Shown piece after piece: positions 17,069 through 24,853 of a stretch of DNA of 50,986 nucleotides (its first letter is position 1; every line of letters starts with the position of its first letter). This stretch comes from an uncultured Clostridia bacterium. Lineage in GTDB: Bacteria > Bacillota > Clostridia > Peptostreptococcales > Anaerovoracaceae. The translations under genes were made by a program, and so were the position numbers. Below the pieces are notes generated by a model. That model was not told the DNA's origin and did not search any database. It was given only the letters and a program-made list of their open reading frames with translations. Where the stretch lies: assembly GCA_938034165.1 (NCBI GenBank), contig CALHKP010000079.1, forward strand, positions 1 to 50,986. The letters are read 5' to 3'.

Positions 17069-17602
17069 TTAGAACCACATCAGGTTAACGATTACTGCTG
17101 CTGCAATCAGTGAAGCAAGGTCGCCAAGCAGACCTGCTGCGATTGAATGTCTTGTGTTACTTACACCAACAGAACCGAAATAAACTGCTACGATGTAGAA
17201 TGTAGTTTCAGTTGAACCAAGAGCAACTGAAGCAATTCTACCAATCTGTGACTGAGTTCCGTACTGAGTCATAAGGTCAACCATCATACCTTCAGCACCA
17301 CCGCCTGAGAACGATCTCATGATACCCATTGGAAGAACTTCTCCAGGGATTCCAATGAGGCTTGTAACAGGGTCAAGAAGTGAACATAACCAGTCCATAC
17401 CACCTGAAGCTCTGAACATACCAATTGCACAAAGCATAGCTGTCAGATAAGGGATGATCATTACTGCTGTTGAAAAACCTTCTTTAGCTCCTTCTGTAAA
17501 AACAGAATATACAGGAACTTTTTTGATTATAGCGTATAAGCAAACCACTGCAACGACTACAGGTATTGCCCAAATGGATATTATCTCTAAAGCATGTGTC
17601 AT
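17069..17602 (-). CDS. spmB: SpmB-like GATE-domain membrane protein
   Basis: A 177-residue integral membrane protein with the nucleoside-recognition (GATE) fold: helices around residues 10-27, 45-65 and 120-175, with the conserved segment SFSGGGAEGMM and GSTETTFYI. In Bacillus, SpmA and SpmB affect spore core dehydration and are encoded with the carboxypeptidase gene dacB. Here spmAB precedes ldcA, again a cell-wall peptidase. It starts 14 bases after spmA. Homologues occur in many non-sporulating anaerobes, so the sporulation role is not assured. Confidence 0.88.
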   Translation of the reverse strand: MTHALEIISIWAIPVVVAVVCLYAIIKKVPVYSVFTEGAKEGFSTAVMIIPYLTAMLCAIGMFRASGGMDWLCSLLDPVTSLIGIPGEVLPMGIMRSFSGGGAEGMMVDLMTQYGTQSQIGRIASVALGSTETTFYIVAVYFGSVGVSNTRHSIAAGLLGDLASLIAAAVIVNLMWF

Positions 17603-17615
17603 TTGTTCTTACCTC

Positions 17616-18335
17616 CTAAAATCCTACTTTTTCTGCATCATTTTCGCTGATAGCTCTGTAACCTTCAGGAAGAACGATTGGTTTGTCACCGATATAGTTT
17701 TCGTTGATTTCCAGTGTTCCTGCTGCGATTTCTTTTTCGATTACATTTTCCCACTTCCATCTCTTTGTTTTCTGGAAGATAAGTGTGAATGTAACACCTA
17801 CAACTGTTGAAATTGTTGTAGCAATGATTACAGGAGCAATGATTTCTGCTGCACCCTGAGCCTGAATACCTGCACGAAGACCGATAGCAGTTATAGGAAT
17901 CAGAGTGATTGATGTTGTTGAAATTGCCATCAGCATGCACTGTGCGTTAGTTGCAATACCCTTGGTAGGATTGAGAGTCTGCAATTCCTGCATAGCCTTA
18001 AGTCCGAAAGGAGTAGCTGCATTACCAATTCCAAGGATGTTAGCAGCGAAGTAAAGTGCCATTGCTGAGTTAGCCGGATGATCTTCCGGAACGTCAGGGA
18101 ATAACAGTCTCATTACAGGAGCGATGCCTCTGCCAAGCTTTTCACATAAGCCTGCTCTTTCCATTACTTTCATAAGTCCGCAGAAGAATGCCATGATACC
18201 GATAAGTCCTAGTGCGATATCTACAGCTGTCTGTGCAAAATCAAAGATATTATTAAGTACATCTTCCATATGTCCGGTTGCTCCGCCGGCAACTACTGCC
18301 ACTACTACAAATGCAACCCAGATATAGTTCATCAT
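17616..18335 (-). CDS. spmA: SpmA-like GATE-domain membrane protein
   Basis: A 239-residue membrane protein with several helices: N-terminal 1-20, 33-55, a conserved ANILGIGNAATPFGLKAM stretch, 130-152 and 162-185. A charged cytoplasmic tail follows. The N-GNAATP-G motif is typical of SpmA. The paired MM start follows an AAAGGAGG site. It is the first gene of spmA-spmB-ldcA. A 119-base leader runs from a probable sigma-54 promoter at 18465-18480. The GATE fold is transporter-like, so a role in moving a small molecule, perhaps a wall peptide, is possible but unproven. Confidence 0.9.
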   Translation of the reverse strand: MMNYIWVAFVVVAVVAGGATGHMEDVLNNIFDFAQTAVDIALGLIGIMAFFCGLMKVMERAGLCEKLGRGIAPVMRLLFPDVPEDHPANSAMALYFAANILGIGNAATPFGLKAMQELQTLNPTKGIATNAQCMLMAISTTSITLIPITAIGLRAGIQAQGAAEIIAPVIIATTISTVVGVTFTLIFQKTKRWKWENVIEKEIAAGTLEINENYIGDKPIVLPEGYRAISENDAEKVGF

Positions 18336-18464
18336 AATATAAGTCCTCCTTTAAAATGATTAAAAAATAAATTGCCATGAGTGGAAGTTTGGCAATATCT
18401 GAAACTCCTACCTGCTGTTTCAAATTATCGCAAACGCCTTTCCAACTCCTGCACAAACATATAA

Positions 18465-18480
18465 AGCAATTATTATGCCA
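18465..18480 (-). promoter_or_regulatory. Probable sigma-54 promoter of spmA-spmB-ldcA
   Basis: Minus strand reads TGGCAT-N6-TGCT with GG and GC exactly 12 bases apart, matching TGGCAC-N5-TTGC(A/T) in all core positions except the C after GGCA. The predicted start lies near 18455, about 119 bases before spmA. Confidence 0.6.
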
Positions 18481-18494
18481 AAAAACAAATGTGA

Positions 18495-18550
18495 TAATTT
18501 CGTGTAATTTCAGTCAAAGTAAAAGAAATTGTCGATTATTCTGTAATTTC
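18495..18550. promoter_or_regulatory. TAATTTC repeats, candidate activator site
   Basis: TAATTTC starts at 18495, 18505 and 18544 on the plus strand, and the inverted word GAAATT lies at 18525-18530. Position relative to the two predicted starts is about -40 to -95 (spmA) and -125 to -180 (plus-strand gene), suitable for a sigma-54 activator. The words are A/T-rich and could be chance. Confidence 0.35.
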
Positions 18551-18646
18551 TTTCCTGTTTTTCGGACAGCGTTTCCCGATTTTAGGATTTTGCAAATTTT
18601 TAGACTATTCTTTCCTTGAAAAAAAGCTGTTTGAGAGATTGAAATA

Positions 18647-18662
18647 AGGCATGTTATTTGCT
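18647..18662 (+). promoter_or_regulatory. Probable sigma-54 promoter of the membrane protein/VanX pair
   Basis: The plus strand reads AGGCATG-N4-TTGCT with the 12-base GG-to-GC spacing. It departs from consensus at the first T and at the C after GGCA. The predicted start is near 18673, 36 bases before the ATG, with AAGGAG in between. A weaker vegetative alternative (TTATTT-17-TATACT, 18654-18682) overlaps it. Confidence 0.5.
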
Positions 18663-18708
18663 TTAATATATAGTATTATACTTTTATTTAAGATGAAGGA
18701 GAATTTCA

Positions 18709-19305
18709 ATGAATAAAATTTCTTATACTTACACAAACAACATGAAGCAGATATTCTTTTCTATTTTTATGCTTTATTTCGTGCTGAGACTGGTTGTAAT
18801 CTTTCAGATAGAAATATATAAACTTGAAGGATACTATGAGAATCTCATGATTATACCTTCTATACTTCTGTACCTTGCAATTTTCGCAGTAATCCTGTGC
18901 ATACTGCTTGGATACAAATTCTTCGGTTCGGTTTATGACGAAAACGCGCTGACATACACAAACAGAATCACCAAAAGATCAAAGTCAATAGACCTAAATG
19001 AAGTTAAACTCGCTGTCTTTGATAAGAAAAACATCCGATTATATAAGACAGATGACCAGGCTTCAGAAGCCTTTGTTATCCCGCTTTTCAGATGCGGCAT
19101 AAGTAATGCTGTTGACGTGGACAGATTCTTCAGAATGATGAAAGACAGAAACAATGTTCGCGTAGTCAAAACCTTTGCTGTTCTTCCGGGATATACCAAA
19201 CCTTGGAGAATTCTTAAGATAGTATACGGATTCCTTGCGGTAGCTGCTTTGTTCAATCTGTCGACACCACTGTATACGATTATTATTCTCTTCCAAAATC
19301 ACTGA
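18709..19305 (+). CDS. Membrane protein of unknown function
   Basis: A 198-residue protein with two N-terminal helices (about residues 13-34 and 44-71), a soluble basic middle domain (about 75-165) and a C-terminal helix (about 172-194). I do not recognise the family; the layout of two helices followed by a small beta-rich domain recalls bacterial PH-like (YdbT/YcxB) membrane proteins. AAGGAG lies eight bases before the ATG. The VanX-type dipeptidase starts 26 bases after it, so the two are probably co-transcribed from the sigma-54-type element. Confidence 0.8.
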   Translation: MNKISYTYTNNMKQIFFSIFMLYFVLRLVVIFQIEIYKLEGYYENLMIIPSILLYLAIFAVILCILLGYKFFGSVYDENALTYTNRITKRSKSIDLNEVKLAVFDKKNIRLYKTDDQASEAFVIPLFRCGISNAVDVDRFFRMMKDRNNVRVVKTFAVLPGYTKPWRILKIVYGFLAVAALFNLSTPLYTIIILFQNH

Positions 19306-19331
19306 TTAAACCGGAATAAAGGAGGCTTGCT

Positions 19332-19901
19332 ATGAAAACTTATGGAAACCTTATAAGATTGTTTGACCTGGACGATGATTTTATTGTGGATTTGATTTAT
19401 TCCACGAAGGAAAATTTTACAGGCGAGGTTGTATATAATTTTACTGAATGCTATATAGACAAGGATACTGCAAAGAGGCTCATAAATGCCCGTAATCTTG
19501 CGAAAAAAGATGGGTATAGAATGAAAATTTGGGATGCCTACAGGCCTGTAAGCGCTCAAGAACGATTTTGGGAGCTTTTGCCTGACAATAACTTTGTTGC
19601 TTATCCTCCGGATATGGAACATATGATAGAATTCAAGAATTCTCACATGAACGGGCAGTGTGTGGATGTGACTTTGACAGATATGAATGGAAATGATATC
19701 GAAATGCCCAGCGGATTTGATGAGTTCTCCAACAAGGCGAGACTGAACTGCTGCAAAGAAGGAACCGTTGCAAGAAAAAACGGAGAGTACCTGAAAGACA
19801 TAATGATGCAATCAGGCTTCTCCCCGTATGACGGCGAATGGTGGCACTTTTATGACAGGAATGTTACTCCTTGTCGTTACAGTGACATCCATCCTCTTTA
19901 G
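19332..19901 (+). CDS. D-alanyl-D-alanine dipeptidase (VanX/DdpX type)
   Basis: A 189-residue zinc peptidase of family M15D that hydrolyses D-Ala-D-Ala. The signature is complete: R71 (DAYRPVS), H105 and D112 (SHMNGQCVD), and E169 and H172 (EWWHF). No signal peptide is present, so it acts in the cytoplasm, as VanX and DdpX do. GGAGG precedes the ATG. There are no vanH or vanA genes beside it, so this is a catabolic or recycling enzyme rather than a vancomycin resistance determinant. Its last 38 bases overlap the end of a convergent small gene. Confidence 0.9.
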   Translation: MKTYGNLIRLFDLDDDFIVDLIYSTKENFTGEVVYNFTECYIDKDTAKRLINARNLAKKDGYRMKIWDAYRPVSAQERFWELLPDNNFVAYPPDMEHMIEFKNSHMNGQCVDVTLTDMNGNDIEMPSGFDEFSNKARLNCCKEGTVARKNGEYLKDIMMQSGFSPYDGEWWHFYDRNVTPCRYSDIHPL

Positions 19902-20076
19902 CAAGATTTTCGGCTGTTTCTTCAGTAGCTACGGTTTGGCTCATTTGGGTCTGCACCTGTTGCTCGGCAGCCTTTTTTCTCTTTTTGTTCAGGCCATCCA
20001 TCATACTTTGGCTTGGATTTTTGATGAGATATATAAACGATATTGCTATTAAAATAAGTCCCAGTGCAACTTTCAT
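19864..20076 (-). CDS. Small single-span membrane protein
   Basis: A 70-residue protein with one N-terminal helix (about residues 3-18) and a hydrophilic K/Q/E-rich tail ending in CHC. AAAGGAG stands six bases before the ATG, which supports translation. Its 3' end overlaps the VanX-type gene by 38 bases on the opposite strand. I do not recognise the family. Confidence 0.65.
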   Translation of the reverse strand: MKVALGLILIAISFIYLIKNPSQSMMDGLNKKRKKAAEQQVQTQMSQTVATEETAENLAKEDGCHCNDKE

Positions 20077-20138
20077 AATGCACTCCTTTCATTAAATATA
20101 AATTAAATTCGATTATCAGTTAAGTTTGGAGGTTTAAC

Positions 20139-20636
20139 ATGAACGGACATTTCGCTGTAGTAAACAAGCGTGGCGTAATTACCACTGTTGTGTTGCTTAT
20201 TATCAGTATTATACTATTTTCTCTTTCTCTTGCAAAGAAGTTATCAGGCGGAGGGGTAATGTGGATGATTCCCCTCACTGTATTTATCATCATATTTATT
20301 CTTGCAATTATTCTGCTGGTTTCTGTACTCACTGCCGGTATTGATGTGAACAATTCTGAAGTAATATTTGCCGATGCTACCGGAAAAGGCGGCAAACAGC
20401 CAAGATTCAAGCTTTCGCAGCTCAGAGATATAGAGCTTCGCAACGCTGACGGCATTATAGAAAATCCCGAGACATCAAGCCTTATCGGAGGACGAATTAT
20501 TTTTATCCTAAAGGATAAAAGCGAAATGGTATACTATCCTGTTTCCCTCACATACAAGCAATACGAAAAAGTAAGAACAGGACTTCTTCAGATGGCAGAA
20601 GAAGATAAAACAAGAAGAAATAAGAAGAAAAAATAA
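20139..20636 (+). CDS. Two-helix membrane protein of unknown function
   Basis: A 165-residue protein with helices at about residues 13-32 and 41-66. A soluble domain follows (70-145: GIDVNNSEVIF, GGRIIFILKDKSEMVYYP) that looks like a small beta-barrel of the bacterial PH type. The tail is strongly basic (RRNKKKK). GGAGG precedes the ATG, and a strong terminator follows. The design resembles the protein at 18709-19305, although the sequences are not clearly alike. Function unknown. Confidence 0.78.
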   Translation: MNGHFAVVNKRGVITTVVLLIISIILFSLSLAKKLSGGGVMWMIPLTVFIIIFILAIILLVSVLTAGIDVNNSEVIFADATGKGGKQPRFKLSQLRDIELRNADGIIENPETSSLIGGRIIFILKDKSEMVYYPVSLTYKQYEKVRTGLLQMAEEDKTRRNKKKK

Positions 20637-20652
20637 CATATGTTATTTGCAA

Positions 20653-20690
20653 AACGGAAAGTTCTGCTGCGGAGCTTTCCGTTATTTTGT
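20653..20690. terminator. Bidirectional terminator
   Basis: AACGGAAAG (20653-20661) pairs perfectly with CTTTCCGTT (20675-20683). TATTTTG follows on plus, and TTTTGC on minus. It separates the plus gene ending at 20636 from the minus dipeptidase gene ending at 20710. Confidence 0.85.
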
Positions 20691-20709
20691 TGCATCCATT
20701 CAGTTTATT

Positions 20710-21660
20710 CTATTTTCCAAGCACGTCTTTTATCACTCTTAGAGCGTTCTTTGATGCAATCTTGTCTATTTCGTCATATGTGAAATACTTTTCCATTCTT
20801 TCGAGAAGCGTAGTGAATCCTGCATAGTTTCCAAGCTCGCCATTATCATCAATACCGTCAAAGTCTGAACCGAAACCGATACTTTCGATTCCTGCGCGAT
20901 TCTTCATGTACAGGAGATGTTCAATAATCTGATCATATGTAGCATAATGAGAATCTTTTTTCAGGAATGAACATTCGAAGTTAACTCCCACAATGCCTCC
21001 GGCGTTTCCGAGAGTCTTCAGCTGATCGTCTGTAAGATTTCTTCTGTGAGGACAAAGTTCCATAGCACATGAATGGGATGCGACAAAAGGAGCTTTGCTA
21101 TGCTTTGCAACATCGTAAAATCCCCCTTCTGACATATGAGAAACGTCTATAATCATGCCTAGTTCATTCATCATCTCAACTGTTTCAAATCCGAAATGCT
21201 TGAGGCCTTTTCTGTGGTCGTCGTAGTTGTCACTGCACGGAAAACCCACTGAGTTTTCGAAATTCCACATTAGAGTTATAAGTCTTACACCCATGTCGTA
21301 GACCTCCTGTATTCTCTCGATTTTTCCATCTAGGAATACTCCGTCTTCAACTGTCAGAAGTGAAGAAATGATTCCTGCTTCTTTGTTCTTTTCTATGTCT
21401 GAGTATGACAGGCACGGTCTTATTATATTGCTGTACTCCTTCATTTGATCGCAGTAATAACCATATATTCCCTTAAGTATGTCGTAAGGATCCATAGTCT
21501 TCATCTCATTGCGAGAAAGATACATAGCAAAGAATTGCAAAAGCGAGTTGTTTTCTTGCAGTAACTTCAGATTAATTGATGTATCTCCGTCATAAAAACT
21601 ACTTTCGGGATGTCTCCATCCTTCAATCAAAGTGTCACAATGCATGTCTACAATTTTCAT
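20710..21660 (-). CDS. Membrane-dipeptidase-like metallopeptidase (M19)
   Basis: A 316-residue zinc dipeptidase of the renal dipeptidase family, which cleaves dipeptides and accepts a D-residue at the C-terminal position. Metal ligands are visible in MHCDT (H7, D9), LLTVEDGV (bridging E), DVSHMSE and ASHSCAMELCPHRRN, with the late aspartate in GFGSDFDG. No signal peptide is seen, so it is cytoplasmic. I chose the ATG at 21660, preceded by GAGGAGGG; the longer frame to 21759 would begin upstream of the promoter. A near-perfect sigma-54 element lies 50 bases upstream, and the gene directly follows a sigma-54 activator gene. Confidence 0.93.
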   Translation of the reverse strand: MKIVDMHCDTLIEGWRHPESSFYDGDTSINLKLLQENNSLLQFFAMYLSRNEMKTMDPYDILKGIYGYYCDQMKEYSNIIRPCLSYSDIEKNKEAGIISSLLTVEDGVFLDGKIERIQEVYDMGVRLITLMWNFENSVGFPCSDNYDDHRKGLKHFGFETVEMMNELGMIIDVSHMSEGGFYDVAKHSKAPFVASHSCAMELCPHRRNLTDDQLKTLGNAGGIVGVNFECSFLKKDSHYATYDQIIEHLLYMKNRAGIESIGFGSDFDGIDDNGELGNYAGFTTLLERMEKYFTYDEIDKIASKNALRVIKDVLGK

Positions 21661-21709
21661 AAATTTTCCCTCCTCATGGTCAGATATATTTTTCTTTGAA
21701 AATATATAA

Positions 21710-21725
21710 TGCAAAGTCTGTGCCA
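21710..21725 (-). promoter_or_regulatory. Sigma-54 promoter of the M19 dipeptidase
   Basis: Minus strand reads TGGCACA-N4-TTGCA, agreeing with TGGCACG-N4-TTGC(A/T) at every position but one and with the exact 12-base GG-to-GC spacing. The predicted start near 21700 gives a leader of about 40 bases. Confidence 0.82.
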
Positions 21726-21728
21726 TGC

Positions 21729-21739
21729 TGTCTGAGACA
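21729..21739. promoter_or_regulatory. TGTCT-C-AGACA palindrome beside the sigma-54 promoter
   Basis: A perfect 5+1+5 palindrome four bases upstream of the -24 box. It is too close for a classic activator site but could bind a second regulator. Confidence 0.35.
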
Positions 21740-21770
21740 TAGGCCGCATCTTTTTGCAAGCCTTATCCAG

Positions 21771-23660
21771 CTATTTGATTCCGTATTTTTTTAGCTTTTC
21801 GTAAAAGACAGATTTTGATACCCCCAGTTCTGTCATGGCCTTTTGCTTATCACCGTTAAATTTCAGAAGGCTTGATTCTAGAATCTTAGCTTCTTCTTTT
21901 GCAAGCAAAGCCTTAAGGGTTGTATCAACATTTCCGTTTCCTATCTTTAGATGCTCTGAATATATCGTCTTCGAATCACAAAGCGTTACAGCTCTTTCTA
22001 TTGCATTTTCCATTTCGCGAACATTTCCCGGCCAGCTATAGGATACCATTTTCTGTATTGCGTCTCCCGAAAGCTGTTTCTGTTCAAGGCCATAGTTATC
22101 ACAGACCTGCTTAAGAAGCTGGTTTATCAGGAGATAAAGATCTTCTTTTCGCTCCCTTATAGGAGGTATTTCTATAGAAAATACATTGATTCTGTAAAAC
22201 AGATCCTGTCTGAAGTTTCCTTTTGCAACCTCTTCTTCGAGATTTTTGTTTGTGGCGCAGATTACCCTGACATCGACTTTTACCGGCTTTGATGAGCCCA
22301 CTCTGTATATTATCTTATTCTGAAGCACATGAAGAAGCTTAACCTGAATATCAAGAGGAATTTCTCCTATTTCATCGAGGAAGATAGTACCGCCGTTTGC
22401 GCTTTCGAAGAATCCTTTCTTCCCCTCGCTCTTTGCTCCCGTGAAGGCTCCTCCGACATAACCAAAAAGTTCACTTTCAAACAGGCTCGGCGCAATAGCA
22501 TTACAGTTAACTTCTACAAACGGTGCCTTGGGATTTCCCATAGTATGAATTTCTCTTGCAAGCTTGGACTTTCCGGTTCCGCTCTCTCCTGTAATAATCA
22601 CATTAAAGCTTCCTTTAGAAGCCTTGTATGCCAGATATTTTACTTCCTTTGTTTTGCTGCTCTTTCCGATAAATGAATTTAACATTTCTTCCGAATATTC
22701 GTACCCGTCTTCCGGTTTTGAATCGTATTTTTCCTGCTGAGCCTCAATCTGCCTTATGATGTCATTTTTATCTTTGATTACGGACTCTATGTTTGCAAAA
22801 TCCTGCATTGCAATAAACACGCCTGTAGGTTCTTCCGAATAGTTGTCAAGAATTCCCCTGTCTATATCCTCAAGTCGTCTTTTGCATGGAATAATGCTGC
22901 ATATTACAGGTCGTCTGTTCATTTCATAAAGAGTATTATTTATCTGAGGAAGATTTCCGCTTAGAACATCAAAGACTTCATCAGTAAATCTAGACGACTC
23001 AAAAAAATCCAGTACATTTTTGCCGATTACGTCAACTGTGTTTACGCTGTCAGGTTTCTTTGCACTCCAGGACGCACCTCGCAAAAGTGTTCCCGTTTCT
23101 TCGTGTCTTATGCTATATCCCTTTGCCTGAAAGAATTTGATATCCCCGTTGTTTCCGTCAATCACAACAGCGTGACCCACTGCATAGAAAAATGGCATCC
23201 TGAAGGTCTTATCATTTACCTTTATGGTAATCATTTTCTTTTCGTCATCCACGCTGGCAACTATATGAAAGCCTCGGTACATGGTATCCAGTGTCAGTGA
23301 AAGGTTCAGATGATTGCTCTGAAAAAATTTGTATTCGGATTTTATGTCTTTGTTCTTATATACGCCAACGCCTACAAACATGTCCCCTTCTTTTATGGAT
23401 TTATCTCTTATGTTCAGTAGTTTAAGCTCCTCAGGTCCGAACTCGCCGTCGTCTGCCCCTAGTTTGTTGTCTGCAATAATAACGATGTCTCCATCCTGGA
23501 GTTTGCCCGCAGGATGGGTGGTCTTTGATCTTATTTCGATACCGGTTATCTGCTTTGCCTTTTGGTTGCATACCTGTATATTCTTGTTATTGTCGAGAAA
23601 TATTATTCCCTGATTCAAGCTGTTCATCAGAAATTCCAGCACATCAATTTCGTGTCTCAT
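21771..23660 (-). CDS. PAS-domain sigma-54-dependent activator
   Basis: A 629-residue bacterial enhancer-binding protein. Residues about 5-50 begin a PAS fold (GIIFLDNNKNIQVCN). Residues about 55-290 hold an extended sensor region that probably contains a second PAS unit. The AAA+ motor (about 330-565) has Walker A GESGTGKS (358-365), the sigma-54 contact loop GAFTGA (404-409) and Walker B FLDE (427-430). Residues about 595-629 are a Fis-type helix-turn-helix. The intact GAFTGA shows it works with sigma-54. A GGGGGGAG site precedes the ATG. It lies 51 bases after tmcAL and directly upstream of the M19 gene that carries a sigma-54 promoter. The signal sensed is unknown. Confidence 0.95.
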   Translation of the reverse strand: MRHEIDVLEFLMNSLNQGIIFLDNNKNIQVCNQKAKQITGIEIRSKTTHPAGKLQDGDIVIIADNKLGADDGEFGPEELKLLNIRDKSIKEGDMFVGVGVYKNKDIKSEYKFFQSNHLNLSLTLDTMYRGFHIVASVDDEKKMITIKVNDKTFRMPFFYAVGHAVVIDGNNGDIKFFQAKGYSIRHEETGTLLRGASWSAKKPDSVNTVDVIGKNVLDFFESSRFTDEVFDVLSGNLPQINNTLYEMNRRPVICSIIPCKRRLEDIDRGILDNYSEEPTGVFIAMQDFANIESVIKDKNDIIRQIEAQQEKYDSKPEDGYEYSEEMLNSFIGKSSKTKEVKYLAYKASKGSFNVIITGESGTGKSKLAREIHTMGNPKAPFVEVNCNAIAPSLFESELFGYVGGAFTGAKSEGKKGFFESANGGTIFLDEIGEIPLDIQVKLLHVLQNKIIYRVGSSKPVKVDVRVICATNKNLEEEVAKGNFRQDLFYRINVFSIEIPPIRERKEDLYLLINQLLKQVCDNYGLEQKQLSGDAIQKMVSYSWPGNVREMENAIERAVTLCDSKTIYSEHLKIGNGNVDTTLKALLAKEEAKILESSLLKFNGDKQKAMTELGVSKSVFYEKLKKYGIK

Positions 23661-23711
23661 ATTTTTGCTCCCCCCGAAGCGCCTGAATACACCGCCGGTG
23701 TGTTGTCGGTT

Positions 23712-24848
23712 TTATTTGACAAAGACAGGCTTTTTCACATAGTCAGAGTTACTGTATAGGTCTTTTCCTGTAATCAAATTGTAAATATCACCCGCCAAGA
23801 TATCTTTTTCGACTGTTTTTCCCAAAGTATGTTTTCCTTCTGTGTCGCGATTTATATTATCCACAACCGGAATAGAAATCAGTTCCTGTTTCTTTGCTCT
23901 CTTCAAGAATTCCCCGCCATTTTGATTGAATGCAAGAACTCTTATATAAGGTACAGCATCTTCGATATCCTCTCGTGTTATATCAAGAACCGTCTGAAGC
24001 ATGAGTCTTCTGATTCTCGTCATGGTATATCTTTTTGTTTTCATCTGCCGGCAGAAGTCATCCACGGATTCACACATTCTCACCAGCTTCTTCATTCTGT
24101 TTCCCAGTCCTTCCCCTGCCGAAGCCGTCTTTTCCAACTCCTTTGGGCTTTCTGAAAGTATCTTGACCCTAAGAAGATCAAAGAATACTTCACCGGACTT
24201 TTCCAGCTCTTTTCGAAATGCCTCTGATTCCTGCAGCATTTCTTTTCTTATCTGGGATGCAGATTCGTGATATCCGACTCCCTCTCTTTTCACCGTAAAA
24301 GGTATCATGCTGTTAACTTTGGACATATACTCCAAAGCCAGAATATTGTTTGGCTCTGACAGTATCCCTGAATCGGTATCAGGTGCAATCTCCAGAACTG
24401 CTTTTTCCCTTGCTGCAGGATAAGACATTCCTCTTTTTGTATTTTCTTTTATCAGTTGCGAAATTTCTTCGTCTCTGTTTCTCAAAAGCTGTGAGCATCT
24501 CTCCAGAGCCTCCGCATCCCCCGATTCACTTCCGAATGCAAGATGAGTTACTCCGCCGAGGCCTTCCAACACAGAAATCGCGCCGCGAGCAAAATATTCC
24601 GCGCCGCTCACTGCATAGACTACCGGCAGCTCAACCACAAGATCAACTCCGTTTCTCACTGCATTTTCAGCTCTTGTCCACTTATTAAAAACAGCGGGTT
24701 CTCCCCGCTGTACAAAATTTCCGCTCATTACAGAAACGCAAACCTCCGCACCGGTAAGCCTCTTTGCTTCGCTTATCAGGTACTCGTGTCCCCGGTGAAA
24801 AGGATTATATTCCGCAACTATGCCAATTACTTTTTCTTTCTGTTTCAT
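23712..24848 (-). CDS. tmcAL: tRNA(Met) cytidine acetate ligase
   Basis: A 378-residue nucleotidyltransferase-fold enzyme (formerly YlbM/DUF795) that makes N4-acetylcytidine at the wobble position of elongator tRNA-Met using acetate and ATP. The HIGH-like motif HRGHEYL follows VAEYNPF near the start. SGNFVQRGEPA, NKWTRAE and the VELP segment are typical. The acetate link fits an acetate-forming fermenter with ackA. It starts five bases after the upstream coiled-coil gene. Confidence 0.92.
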   Translation of the reverse strand: MKQKEKVIGIVAEYNPFHRGHEYLISEAKRLTGAEVCVSVMSGNFVQRGEPAVFNKWTRAENAVRNGVDLVVELPVVYAVSGAEYFARGAISVLEGLGGVTHLAFGSESGDAEALERCSQLLRNRDEEISQLIKENTKRGMSYPAAREKAVLEIAPDTDSGILSEPNNILALEYMSKVNSMIPFTVKREGVGYHESASQIRKEMLQESEAFRKELEKSGEVFFDLLRVKILSESPKELEKTASAGEGLGNRMKKLVRMCESVDDFCRQMKTKRYTMTRIRRLMLQTVLDITREDIEDAVPYIRVLAFNQNGGEFLKRAKKQELISIPVVDNINRDTEGKHTLGKTVEKDILAGDIYNLITGKDLYSNSDYVKKPVFVK

Positions 24849-24853
24849 TGCGA

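Larger units (their letters stand above)
18336..18708. other. Divergent regulatory region between spmA and the VanX pair
   Basis: These 373 bases hold no gene. They carry two oppositely oriented -24/-12 elements (18465-18480 minus, 18647-18662 plus). Between them lie three copies of TAATTTC (18495, 18505, 18544) and one inverted GAAATT (18525-18530). The first two copies are 10 bases apart, one helical turn. This is the expected layout for a shared upstream activator site serving both sigma-54 promoters. Confidence 0.55.

Noticed and set aside
19332..19901. Vancomycin resistance cluster
   Set aside because: Only the VanX-type dipeptidase is present; no vanH, vanA/B ligase or vanRS two-component genes are nearby.
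23689..23701. ACACCG-C-CGGTGT palindrome between tmcAL and the activator gene
   Set aside because: A short hairpin with no T-run on either strand; it could be an operator but nothing else supports it.
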